Of a DNA stretch of 63,447 bases, positions 51,272 to 60,147 are shown piece after piece. The stretch is from JBBRWO01 sp964388455 (GTDB lineage Bacteria; Actinomycetota; Coriobacteriia; Anaerosomatales; JAAXUF01): assembly GCA_964388455.1 (NCBI GenBank), contig CAYMAN010000013.1, forward strand, positions 1 to 63,447, given 5' to 3'. The notes beneath the pieces are model-generated. The model did no database searches. It was not told the origin of the DNA and saw only the letters and a list, made by a program, of their open reading frames with translations. Every line of letters begins with the position of its first letter. Within the stretch, counting starts at the first letter, position 1. The position numbers and the translations under genes are program-made.

Positions 51272-52081
51272 GTGAAGTACTCACGATTCGAGCGGTTGAT
51301 CATCGGGGTTGGCGCTTTGGCCATCCTCGGTTCGCTGGCGCTTTCGCTTCAAGGCGGTGGTCCGGGCCTCGTTGAAATCGTCGCTCAACTGCTTCTGTTC
51401 GGGGTGCTGGTGGTCGCGGTGCATTGGGGTCGGCGCGCTGGCATGTACTCTGCACTTGCGGGTTCGCTCATCTATGTCGCACTGCGTGTTCCCGTGCTCT
51501 CGTCGTCTGAGAGCCTCACGGTGGAGGGCTTGATCTTCATGGTCTCGCGAATCGCCGCCTACGGCCTTGTGGGCATCGTCGGCGGCGAGGTGTGCAGCCG
51601 CATCAAATACATCTTCGCCAGATTCGATGATTCGAACACTATCGACGACTGGAGTCGGGTCTACAATCAGCGATATGCCGCTCATGCGATCGAGCAAGCG
51701 CGTGCTCGTTACGCGCGTTACGGCGAACCGTTCTCGCTGGTGCTGCTGACACTCTCCCCTGCCATAACGGCCGAGATGACTCCGCAACGGCAGCGGTCAC
51801 TCATACGAGCGGTCGCCAACTACCTGCGTGACGATATCCGTATGGTCGATGAGGTCGGTCGGCTCGATGATGGACGCTTCGTTGTGCTGCTGCCTCATAC
51901 AGCTCGTGATGGTGGCGAGGTGGTCACCGCGCGACTCGAGGCCGGAGTGCGTCAGACGGTCGGCGCGAAACCCGAATCAGTCGCTGCTCAGTGCATGGGA
52001 GCCGCCGAGGACACGGTGGCGTTGGCGGCACTGAACCAAGAGATTATCAGCGCTGAGGACAAGGAATACGCGGTCGACTAA
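51272..52081 (+). CDS. Membrane protein with degenerate GGDEF domain
   Basis: 269 residues: four predicted transmembrane helices in the first ~105 residues, then a GGDEF-like domain. Its core reads DEVGRLDDGRFVVLLPH, so the GGDEF box is DDGRF; diguanylate cyclase activity is unlikely, but nucleotide or partner binding may remain. The linker IDDWSRVYNQRYAAHAIEQA resembles the usual TGLxNRR start. GTG start with GAGAGGGAG upstream. Its stop overlaps the convergent ACT gene by 4 bp. Confidence 0.82.
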   Translation: MKYSRFERLIIGVGALAILGSLALSLQGGGPGLVEIVAQLLLFGVLVVAVHWGRRAGMYSALAGSLIYVALRVPVLSSSESLTVEGLIFMVSRIAAYGLVGIVGGEVCSRIKYIFARFDDSNTIDDWSRVYNQRYAAHAIEQARARYARYGEPFSLVLLTLSPAITAEMTPQRQRSLIRAVANYLRDDIRMVDEVGRLDDGRFVVLLPHTARDGGEVVTARLEAGVRQTVGAKPESVAAQCMGAAEDTVALAALNQEIISAEDKEYAVD

Positions 52082-52503
52082 GGGATGTAGATATCTGCGG
52101 CTTCCAGCACCTTGAAGCCTGAATCCCTAAGAACAGCGTCGACGTTGAAGCCATCCACTTTGAGCACATCGACCGCAGCCTCAGCCCCGGGCTTGACGTA
52201 GCAATACGCGTACTCGACGTTCACTCCCCCGGCTTCCAGGGCCTCAAGCACATCCGCGAGGCCTCCCGGCCTATCGGGAACCTCGACCGCTGTCACCGCA
52301 GTGAGTGACGCCCCGAACCCGGTGTCCTCAAGGAGCGCCCGTGCGGCCCGAGGACGATCGCAGATGATTCGAACGACTCCAAACTCCTCGGTGTCGGCAA
52401 CCATGAGGGCATGCATATCAATGCCCGCGTCACCGAGTACCCGAGTCAGCTTCGCGAGTCGTCCCGTGCTGTTCTCCAGAAATACCGAGACCTGTTCGAT
52501 CAC
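52078..52503 (-). CDS. Tandem ACT-domain protein linked to paaK
   Basis: 141 residues, two ACT domains (VSVFLENSTGRLAKLTRVLGD; VEVPDRPGGLADVLEALEAGGV). Clearly paralogous to the ACT protein of the ior operon. GTG start at 52503, 4 nt after the paaK stop. Likely senses an amino acid connected with aryl-acid activation (inference). Its 3' end overlaps the + strand gene by 4 bp. Confidence 0.88.
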   Translation of the reverse strand: MIEQVSVFLENSTGRLAKLTRVLGDAGIDMHALMVADTEEFGVVRIICDRPRAARALLEDTGFGASLTAVTAVEVPDRPGGLADVLEALEAGGVNVEYAYCYVKPGAEAAVDVLKVDGFNVDAVLRDSGFKVLEAADIYIP

Positions 52504-52507
52504 TTGA

Positions 52508-53815
52508 TCACGCGCCCTTCTGCTCAGTGCGTAGATCGACGACGCGTTTTGCCTTGCCCTCGCTGCGCGCGATTGACTTGGGCTCGACCAACTTGACTGT
52601 GATGGACACTGCGAGCGCCGATTCGATCGCCGACTTGACGCGACCCTGTAGCCGCTCAAGCTCGCGGACTTCATCGAGTCCAAAATCCGGTGCGACTTCG
52701 ACGTGCACTTCAACGTGATCGAGCACACCGCGCTTGGAAAGGATCACTTGATAATGAGGCGCAACGCCCTCGACCCCGCCGAGCACCTGCTCGATCTGGC
52801 TCGGAAACACGTTAACTCCACGGATGATCAGCATGTCGTCGGATCGTCCGGTGACTCGCTCGATGCGCCGAAAGGTGCGACCGCAGGCGCAGCTGCCCGG
52901 AATGATCCGAGAGATGTCACGAGTGCGATATCTGATGACCGGAATACCCTCCTTGGTGAGCGTCGTGAAGACAACCTCTCCGTACTCCCCGTCACAGACG
53001 GGCTGGAAGGTGGCCGGGTCGACGATCTCTACCAGAAAGTGATCCTCGAAAACGTGGAGCCCGTGCTGTTCTGTGCATTCTGCTGCGACCCCTGGTCCCA
53101 TGACCTCAGACAATCCATAGATATCTATTGCTGTGACTCCAAGTACGCGCTCGATCTGGTCGCGCATGCTCTCACTCCACGGTTCAGCGCCGAATACACC
53201 TACTCGCAAGGGCAGTTCTCGTAGGTCCACCCCTAGGTCGAGCGCGGTTTCCGCAATCAGAAGCGCATAACTGGGGGTACAGGCCAGCGCGCTGACCGCA
53301 AAATCCTTGAGAATCTGAATCTGACGTTTGGTGTTGCCGCCGGAAACAGGAATGGTTAGAGCTCCGAGTCTCTCGGAACCGTAATGAGCGCCCAAGCCCC
53401 CGGTGAACAGCCCGTAACCGTAGGTGACCTGCACGATGTCATCCGCTGTTACGCCAGCCGAAGCGTACGTTCGCGCCATCAGGTCCGACCACCTATCGAT
53501 GTCTCCGCGTGTATAGCCGACGACGGTGATCTGGCCGGTGGTGCCGGAGGAAGAATGCACGCGGACGATATCTCGTAGCGGTACTGCGAACATGCCGTAC
53601 GGGTAGGCCGAGCGAAGATCATCCTTCACCGTGAACGGAATGCGCGCGAGGTCCGCGAGTGAGGTCACCGATGTCGGATTGAATCCCGCTTCATCGAACT
53701 TCCTACGGTACAACGGGACAGAGTCGTAGACACGACCCAGAATTAACTGAAGACGCGCAAGTTGCACATCTTCGAGCTCATGACGAGCCATCGTTTCAAG
53801 TTCAGGCTGAAACAC
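52508..53815 (-). CDS. paaK: Phenylacetate-CoA ligase
   Basis: AMP-forming ligase for phenylacetate or related aryl acids, 435 residues. ATP motif HSSSGTTGQ, YGYGLFTGGLG, DIYGLSEVMGPGVA and GRSDDMLIIRGVNVFPSQIE are PaaK signatures. GTG at 53815 with GAGGGGG 5 nt upstream matches typical N-termini (FQPELETMARHEL). With IorAB it could either activate external aryl acids or, in reverse, make ATP from aryl-acetyl-CoA, as in archaeal peptide fermenters. Confidence 0.94.
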   Translation of the reverse strand: MFQPELETMARHELEDVQLARLQLILGRVYDSVPLYRRKFDEAGFNPTSVTSLADLARIPFTVKDDLRSAYPYGMFAVPLRDIVRVHSSSGTTGQITVVGYTRGDIDRWSDLMARTYASAGVTADDIVQVTYGYGLFTGGLGAHYGSERLGALTIPVSGGNTKRQIQILKDFAVSALACTPSYALLIAETALDLGVDLRELPLRVGVFGAEPWSESMRDQIERVLGVTAIDIYGLSEVMGPGVAAECTEQHGLHVFEDHFLVEIVDPATFQPVCDGEYGEVVFTTLTKEGIPVIRYRTRDISRIIPGSCACGRTFRRIERVTGRSDDMLIIRGVNVFPSQIEQVLGGVEGVAPHYQVILSKRGVLDHVEVHVEVAPDFGLDEVRELERLQGRVKSAIESALAVSITVKLVEPKSIARSEGKAKRVVDLRTEQKGA

Positions 53816-53864
53816 GCATCCCCCTCGCTGAACCACCTCGTATGCCGAGCGAGACGCGACGGCA

Positions 53865-55751
53865 CTACCGGGTAGACGTGCTGTTCTTGCTGCTTTCCGG
53901 CTTGGTTCCTATCCGGATGAGCTGCTTCTTGGGTCGGTAGACGGACGTGAACGAATCAGTGCGAAGAATCTTACCGTTCTTGCTGATTGTACGCGTTACG
54001 ACGCACCTGCGACCGGTGATGCCGCCTTCGTCAATGACCTTGATGCCGGTCCCGAGCTTGGGATCTTTGGTCGTCTCGGTGCCGAAAGGCTTCTCGTCCG
54101 TGAACGGACCGGTCTTTGAGGTGACCTCGTATCCGGGGTCTGTCCCGTAAAGTGAGATGGTTACGGAACTGCTGCTGTAGGCGACCGACACCATCACCCA
54201 GTTCTCCGTGTCATTTACGAACTTGAGGTCGGGACCTCCCCACGAGACCGTTGCGTCCCTGCCCTTTGGGTAATGGCTGATGTAGAAGGAGTGGTTGTGT
54301 CGCTCCTTGACCGGCAGTCCGCTCAGGAATATCGCATTGAATAGCGTCGTCCCAACCTGGCAGATACCTCCGCCCAGTTGAGGAACCAACTTGCCATTGA
54401 CGATGGCTGCGGCCTCCTGGTAACCCTTCGCTGCCGTTCGCTCGCCCACGGCACCATTGAATGAGAAGGTTGCGCCAGGAGCAATCAGCTCTCCATCGAG
54501 TGCATCTCCAAGGGTGTGTATGTTGTTGACCCTCGCGAGGTTGCTTGAACCATACGTGGTCGTGTACGTCGAGATGCGCTCGACGATGCCCATGTCACGA
54601 GCGGCCTCAGTAGTGAGCTTTGGCTCACTTGTATTGGTAGAGAGGATGACCGTACGTTCTTGGCCGGGTTCCCGCATGAGCGCCGTTGTCATGTGCGATG
54701 CAAGCAAGGCGATATCGGGTCCGACACCTGATCTGGACGGAATGATCGTGACGTTGCCGTTACTGGTCTTGAACTTGGCGTCGACTGCAGGCTTGCCGAA
54801 CCCCGCACCTAGCTTCGCTGGCACGGTCTTAGAGGCTTCTTTTGCTGAAACGTACGGCTGCAAAGAGACGCCGATCCTCGCTGCGCCGGCGGGACCGGTC
54901 TGCGTCGGCGTTTCCGAACCCGACTCCACCACACGGAAATCAATGAGGTTGGCTATCTCACGCGGAGTGAACGTCCACGACTTCTTCTTGTAGACGACGG
55001 TGAGTGGCTCAGCGAGCATTGTGTCAGCCAACGTTTTGGCTTCCTCGGCGTCACGATTGTCAATCTGCACGCCTGCGACGACCGTCTTTACGGGGACGGT
55101 CCGGACACTGGAGCTGAACGCCGCGAGCGTACCGCTCGTGACTGCTGTCCGATCGATGGATACTCCGTCGACTGAAGGAATCACGGAAGTCGCCGTGCCC
55201 TTGATCTGCACTTGGGCATCCTGAGGAGCAACGTCCACGTCGTCTGCAATGGTGTCAAGAAGCGCCCCTAGCTTCTCCTGATTCGCTACGACTGGGGCCG
55301 GTAGGTCGGCACGTCCGAACCAGGCGGCAACGCGCTGAGCAAGACTGCGTGTCGCGGATCCGCTTCGTCCCACGGACATGGCCCTATCGACGAGTGCCGG
55401 ATAGTCGAACGTCACGTCGATGTCACCGGGCTCAACCGTCCACGACTTGGATTCGTAGCTCAGGACCACGGGTTTGGTCGCCATTGCTGGAAGCCGACGC
55501 TCCAGTTCAGCGGCCGCCGCCTCAGGATTCATCCCGCCGACCCTAACGGCTCCGACAGTGACGCCCGGATGCACGCGGCCTGCGCTGGAGCCCGCATCGA
55601 TTACGACAGCCACGAACACGAGCGCTGCGACGCTTGCTGCGACAAGGAGCATGACGCGCTGCCACGGCATCGATGCCACGGTCGCTCTCGAACGCGAGGA
55701 CGTTCTTCTGTCGGTACTGTCGGTTCGACTCATTTCCGAATCGGTGGTCAC
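53865..55751 (-). CDS. VanW family protein with putative peptidoglycan-binding repeats
   Basis: 628 residues: basic cytosolic N-terminus, one transmembrane helix (about 32-50), two PG_binding_4 (YoaR-like) segments with the repeated theme VVLSYESKSWTVEPGDI and LTVVYKKKSWTFTPREI, then a VanW domain (FSFNGAVGERTAAKGYQEA, LGGGICQVGTTLFNAIF) and a C-terminal beta segment rich in Lys/Thr. Biochemical role unknown; VanW occurs in some vancomycin-resistance clusters but is widespread. No van genes are nearby. GTG start. Confidence 0.9.
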   Translation of the reverse strand: MTTDSEMSRTDSTDRRTSSRSRATVASMPWQRVMLLVAASVAALVFVAVVIDAGSSAGRVHPGVTVGAVRVGGMNPEAAAAELERRLPAMATKPVVLSYESKSWTVEPGDIDVTFDYPALVDRAMSVGRSGSATRSLAQRVAAWFGRADLPAPVVANQEKLGALLDTIADDVDVAPQDAQVQIKGTATSVIPSVDGVSIDRTAVTSGTLAAFSSSVRTVPVKTVVAGVQIDNRDAEEAKTLADTMLAEPLTVVYKKKSWTFTPREIANLIDFRVVESGSETPTQTGPAGAARIGVSLQPYVSAKEASKTVPAKLGAGFGKPAVDAKFKTSNGNVTIIPSRSGVGPDIALLASHMTTALMREPGQERTVILSTNTSEPKLTTEAARDMGIVERISTYTTTYGSSNLARVNNIHTLGDALDGELIAPGATFSFNGAVGERTAAKGYQEAAAIVNGKLVPQLGGGICQVGTTLFNAIFLSGLPVKERHNHSFYISHYPKGRDATVSWGGPDLKFVNDTENWVMVSVAYSSSSVTISLYGTDPGYEVTSKTGPFTDEKPFGTETTKDPKLGTGIKVIDEGGITGRRCVVTRTISKNGKILRTDSFTSVYRPKKQLIRIGTKPESSKNSTSTR

Positions 55752-55920
55752 TCGTACGCTCCTCGACCTGCGTCAGACGGTTATGGTGGCATATTGCACG
55801 TAGTACGAAACGGGCGCTCGAACCGTGCATGATCGAGCGTCCACGAATAGGTTATGCATGGGTCGTGCCATGATACTTTGGCCGGCATACCTTGTGCGAA
55901 TGCGTTGGAGGCACGTTACC

Positions 55921-58425
55921 TCAGGCTTGTATAGCCTCGGCGACGACACGCAGCCAATGCTGGGCGCGATCATGGGCCGATCTGTCGGTCTCGGCCTCCG
56001 CCCAGACCGTCACATTCGGTTCGCTTGCATGCGGAAGAACCAGGGTCCAGCCATCCGGGTAGTTGACGCGGACGCCTTCAGTGAGATCGGTGTCGAGACC
56101 AGCGGCGTGCTCGGAAACAGCCCGCATGACCGCGCCCTTGCGTTCTGTTGGGCAGTGCATCGATAGTTCGGTCTTATGGAATTGAGGTAAGCAGGCAACC
56201 AGTTCGCTGAACTTCAAGTCGGCTTTGGCCAGCATTCCGGTGATCATGCCGGTCGCCAGAACACCGTCATACGCAGGGTAGAAGTCGCCGAATATGAAAC
56301 CGCCGCTCATTGAACCGGCGAATACCGCCTGGCCGTCTAGTACAGCGGCCGCCAGTGCACGACGTGATCGCCCCGGCCGAACCACGCTGCGACCGTACCT
56401 GCTGGCGATATCCTCAACAGCACGAGAAGCGGCCAGCGGCACAGCGATGGCTCCTGACGCGGTCTGGGTGCGACACCAGAGTTCGACTATCGCGTGGAGC
56501 GCCGTGTCTCCATCCAGAAGCTCACCGGCCTCGGTGACGAGTCGAACACGTTCCGCACCCCAGTCGAGCATGATTCCGAGGTCGGCACCAAAGAGCTGAA
56601 CCGCGCGAGTCAGCTCGCCGGTGCTCTCCTCCGTAGGCTCCTCAGGAGGAGCTGATGTCGCCTCAGAGTCCACGACTCCGTTGACGGCTATGAGTTTCAT
56701 GTGCCAACCGTGCGCGGTCTGCGGCAGAATGAACGCTGCCGGACCTCCAGCCATATCGACAACGACCTTGCGCCACGAATCTCCAAGGTCAGCGGCGGCA
56801 AGGGCCTCGCGCATTGCCACGGAGTAGTACTCCAGCGGTCGTGGGGGGTAGAGAATCTCCCCTACTTCGTCGAAGAAGGCACGGCGGAATTCCTCCCTGA
56901 AGAACAACCGCTCGATCTTCTTTTGTTGCCATGGACCTATGTCCAGACCGTCGCCATCAAAGAAGCGAATCTCGATCGATTGCGTTTCGCGCATCGAACC
57001 CGATATGTGAATCCCGCCGACACAACGCGTCTTCTGGACGGTGAATCGAGACACAGCAGGCGACGCGACCCGTAGATCGCGAACATGTATCCCAGCAGCA
57101 TTGAGCCCGGCGACCATCGCCCGCTTCAGCATGCGCGCCGCGCGAGTGGTATCTCGCGTTACGACGACATGTCCGCCCATGGGCAGGAGCGAACCGAACG
57201 CCTCGGCCGCCTTCAGGGCGAATTCTGGGGTGATGTCGACACCCACGAGACCCTGAATTCCCGCATCGCCAAAGATCGATCGCACACCGGTGGACTCCCA
57301 GATGAGCGACGAACTCACGGTAGCCGATGGTTCTATGCGCTTGTAAGGGAAGACTTGCACTCCTGTACCGACGTGTGCGCCGCGACCAACAACCGATTCA
57401 TCCCCTATCACGGCGCCGATGTCGATCAACGCCCCTGCGCGAACGTCGACATGACGACACAGAACCGCACCTGACACTTGGGCGTTGCGTCCGACGAACG
57501 TGTCGCTCCATACCACCGAGTGACTCACTACCGCGTCAGCACCGATAACGCAGTTGTCATCGATCACCGTGAGATCGCCGATGACGGCTCCACTTCTGAT
57601 CCGAACGTTCTCGCCGATGACCACACCCTGTCCGATGGACGCGCCCTCTTCGATCTTGGCGCTCTCTGCAACCCACAGACCCTCGCGAGCGTGGACACCG
57701 GGAACGAATATCTTGGCGGCTCCTGCCAGGACGTCACGATGCACGTCGACGTAACTCTCACGACTACCGACATCGCACCAATACCCCTCAACCACAGTGC
57801 CGTAGAGCTTATGCCCGGCGGCCATCAGTGCGGGAAACAGGTCGGAGGAGAAATCGAAGGACTGGCCTTCAGGTATGAAGTCGAGCACCCACGGCTCGAT
57901 GACGTATATCCCGGTGTTGATCGTGTCACTGAACACCTGGCCCCACGTGGGCTTCTCGAGGAAGCGCTCGACCTCACCGTCCTCGGCGGTTACCACCACG
58001 CCGAAGTCAATTGGGTCCTCCACCTGCTTGAGGGCGATGGTGACGGCCCCACCGCTCGTCTTGTGAAAAGCGACGACCTCGCTGAGATCGATATCGGTGA
58101 GCGCATCTCCCGAAATTACCAAGAATGGTTCGTCATCCAACAGGTGCGCGGCGTTCTTGACAGAGCCGGCGGTCCCCAGTGGTGTCTCCTCAACGGCATA
58201 GGCGATAGAAACACCCCATTCCTCGCCGGCGCCGAAATAGTCTTGGATCACGCGTGGCATGAACGCAAGTGTGGCGACCACCTCAGTTACGCCATGGTGC
58301 TTGACCAGGCCAAGGATATGCTCCATGACCGGTTGGTTGACGATTGGAACCATCGGTTTTGGGCGCAGCGATGTGAGTGGTCGTAAGCGCGTACCCTCAC
58401 CACCCGCCATGATGATTGCCTTCAC
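55921..58425 (-). CDS. Sugar-1-phosphate nucleotidyltransferase with C-terminal degenerate phosphomannomutase domain
   Basis: 834 residues: nucleotidyltransferase (1-230, IIMAGGEGTRLRPLTS, KPMVPIVNQP), left-handed beta-helix hexapeptides (about 240-365), then a phosphohexomutase-like region. The mutase part lacks TASHNP at its phosphoserine position (GGIHISGSMRETQ instead) and the DGDxDR metal loop (MLDWGAERV), so it is probably non-catalytic. The first half probably makes GDP-mannose or a related sugar nucleotide. GTG at 58425 overlaps the upstream stop (GTGA) with GGGG 6 nt before it. Confidence 0.88.
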   Translation of the reverse strand: MKAIIMAGGEGTRLRPLTSLRPKPMVPIVNQPVMEHILGLVKHHGVTEVVATLAFMPRVIQDYFGAGEEWGVSIAYAVEETPLGTAGSVKNAAHLLDDEPFLVISGDALTDIDLSEVVAFHKTSGGAVTIALKQVEDPIDFGVVVTAEDGEVERFLEKPTWGQVFSDTINTGIYVIEPWVLDFIPEGQSFDFSSDLFPALMAAGHKLYGTVVEGYWCDVGSRESYVDVHRDVLAGAAKIFVPGVHAREGLWVAESAKIEEGASIGQGVVIGENVRIRSGAVIGDLTVIDDNCVIGADAVVSHSVVWSDTFVGRNAQVSGAVLCRHVDVRAGALIDIGAVIGDESVVGRGAHVGTGVQVFPYKRIEPSATVSSSLIWESTGVRSIFGDAGIQGLVGVDITPEFALKAAEAFGSLLPMGGHVVVTRDTTRAARMLKRAMVAGLNAAGIHVRDLRVASPAVSRFTVQKTRCVGGIHISGSMRETQSIEIRFFDGDGLDIGPWQQKKIERLFFREEFRRAFFDEVGEILYPPRPLEYYSVAMREALAAADLGDSWRKVVVDMAGGPAAFILPQTAHGWHMKLIAVNGVVDSEATSAPPEEPTEESTGELTRAVQLFGADLGIMLDWGAERVRLVTEAGELLDGDTALHAIVELWCRTQTASGAIAVPLAASRAVEDIASRYGRSVVRPGRSRRALAAAVLDGQAVFAGSMSGGFIFGDFYPAYDGVLATGMITGMLAKADLKFSELVACLPQFHKTELSMHCPTERKGAVMRAVSEHAAGLDTDLTEGVRVNYPDGWTLVLPHASEPNVTVWAEAETDRSAHDRAQHWLRVVAEAIQA

Positions 58426-59081
58426 CGCTGCCCCGATTCTCGGATGTGACGCAGAAACAGTACGGTGTACTGGACCGCAGAGATCACGGATAGAGCCAAG
58501 CCGGCATAGACGAGCCATATGCCGAGAGTCACTTTCGCAGATCCCAATCCGGGAAAGGCTGCTGCTTCGAACAGGGACAGACCATTGGCCTGCGGCCAAT
58601 TGAGAACGAGGTCGGAGAATCCGATCAGAAGCAACGCTGTCGTCACCTTGCCAACGTACGTGACCGGAAGCCGGTGGCGATATACCTGCTCGAGGCGCCA
58701 TGCGCCAAAGCCAAGATAGATGTCGCGCGCAAAGAGCAGAATCATGATCCAGAGCGGCAGCCGATCGATCACGTACAGACCGAGCACACCAGCAGCGATG
58801 AGCAAACGATCGACTAGAGGATCGATGGCCTTGCCGAGTGCAGTGACCGTGCCGGTCCGACGCGCGATCTGTCCGTCCAGCCAGTCCGTTGAGGCGGCGA
58901 TGGCAAACAGGGCGAACGCAAGAACATCATTGTCACCTGTGATCATCACCGCGAAGAAGATCGGAACAAGAATGAGCCGAAGCAGAGTGACGATATTCGC
59001 CACGGTGTACACATCATGGGTGTGATCGGCGGAGTCGCCTTCGATGGGAACCTGCGGTTGAGGTGTGACTTCTACCACCAT
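58422..59081 (-). CDS. CDP-alcohol phosphatidyltransferase (PgsA paralogue)
   Basis: 219 residues, multi-pass. The motif DWLDGQIARR, then GKAIDPLVDR gives the full DG..AR...G...D...D signature. It opens with a ~25-residue Asp/His-rich segment. Product could be phosphatidylglycerophosphate, cardiolipin or another phospholipid. ATG at 59081 lies 10 nt inside the end of corA; the ribosome site (AAGAAGA) is weak. The pgsA at 12950 is the more canonical copy. Confidence 0.88.
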   Translation of the reverse strand: MVVEVTPQPQVPIEGDSADHTHDVYTVANIVTLLRLILVPIFFAVMITGDNDVLAFALFAIAASTDWLDGQIARRTGTVTALGKAIDPLVDRLLIAAGVLGLYVIDRLPLWIMILLFARDIYLGFGAWRLEQVYRHRLPVTYVGKVTTALLLIGFSDLVLNWPQANGLSLFEAAAFPGLGSAKVTLGIWLVYAGLALSVISAVQYTVLFLRHIRESGQR

Positions 59082-60031
59082 TTCTTCTTTCGGAAATAGG
59101 TTGCCATGGACAGTGCGATGACAAGCATTGCGGAAACAACGACCGCAAAGGACCAACGACTGAGAGGGCTGGGCCACATACCTGCAAGCAGGTTCATACC
59201 GTAGATACCCGAGATCAGGGTCAACGGCATGAAGATCGTTGCGACAACCGTCAGCTGCTTCATGATCTCGTTCATTCGGTTGTTCTGCGCGGAGAGATAG
59301 ACGTCCATCACAGACGCGCCGACATCCTGATAGATCTCGATCGAATCCAGCACTCGGGCCACGTGGTCACCGACATCGAGAAAGTATCGGTAGGCGTCTT
59401 CCGAGACGACGTCACGCTCGCGTGCCAGCGCGTGTAAGACATCGCGCTCGGGGGCAACGATGCGGTGCAATCGTACGAGCTGACGCCTGACCTGATGCAG
59501 GTCGGCGAGGTCTTGCTGCCGAGGGCTAGTCTCGAGCATGGCATCCTCGATGGCATTCAGCGCATCGCCGATGTCGTCTACCAGCGGCATCGTAGCGTCT
59601 ACCTGTAAGTCGATGATCGCGTGAAGCGTCCAATCTGCACCGCTTCGAAGTGTCTTGCCTGCCTCAGCGGCGACATGATCTATGGCTGCAATGGGCTGAT
59701 CGTGCACGGTGATGAGATAGCGGGACCCGAGAAGAACGTCCACTTCATCTACAACAACGCCATCACCCTCAATATGGCGCGGAGTCAGCCATGCGAAGAA
59801 GATCGACTCCGGGTATAGGTCAATCTTGGCGCGAGTTTGTGGGTGCACAAGATCTTCGACCGCAAGTGGATGAAGATCGAACGTCCCGGCAAGAAGATCG
59901 ACTGTGGTGCGATCAGGCGCAAGGACGTCGATCCAAGCCCAACTCGCTGTGAGCGACTCAGCGAGAGAAGAAGCGTCACCCAGTTGAAGTTCGTTTTGCG
60001 AGTCGATCCAACGTACCGCTACGGTCGGCAT
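59072..60031 (-). CDS. corA: CorA family magnesium/cobalt transporter
   Basis: 319 residues: an alpha/beta cytosolic funnel, a long helix, and two C-terminal transmembrane helices with the GMN motif (SGIYGMNLLAG). Basic C-terminus FRKKKWW. Channel for Mg2+ gated by internal Mg2+. ATG start with GGGGAG upstream. First gene of a corA / phosphatidyltransferase / nucleotidyltransferase overlap group. Confidence 0.95.
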   Translation of the reverse strand: MPTVAVRWIDSQNELQLGDASSLAESLTASWAWIDVLAPDRTTVDLLAGTFDLHPLAVEDLVHPQTRAKIDLYPESIFFAWLTPRHIEGDGVVVDEVDVLLGSRYLITVHDQPIAAIDHVAAEAGKTLRSGADWTLHAIIDLQVDATMPLVDDIGDALNAIEDAMLETSPRQQDLADLHQVRRQLVRLHRIVAPERDVLHALARERDVVSEDAYRYFLDVGDHVARVLDSIEIYQDVGASVMDVYLSAQNNRMNEIMKQLTVVATIFMPLTLISGIYGMNLLAGMWPSPLSRWSFAVVVSAMLVIALSMATYFRKKKWW

Positions 60032-60147
60032 GCGTCGTGCTCCCCTCTCCGCTTCGCCACGTGTGTTGTGAACAGTTCAGGGCTGCCTGGCGCTGTCCGT
60101 GTCGTCGGCAACAACGGGTGTGTCGACGTGCCGGTTCGGTCGACGGT

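Noticed and set aside
53865..55751. Vancomycin-resistance locus
   Set aside because: VanW alone is common in Gram-positive genomes; no vanH/A/X/R/S genes are near.
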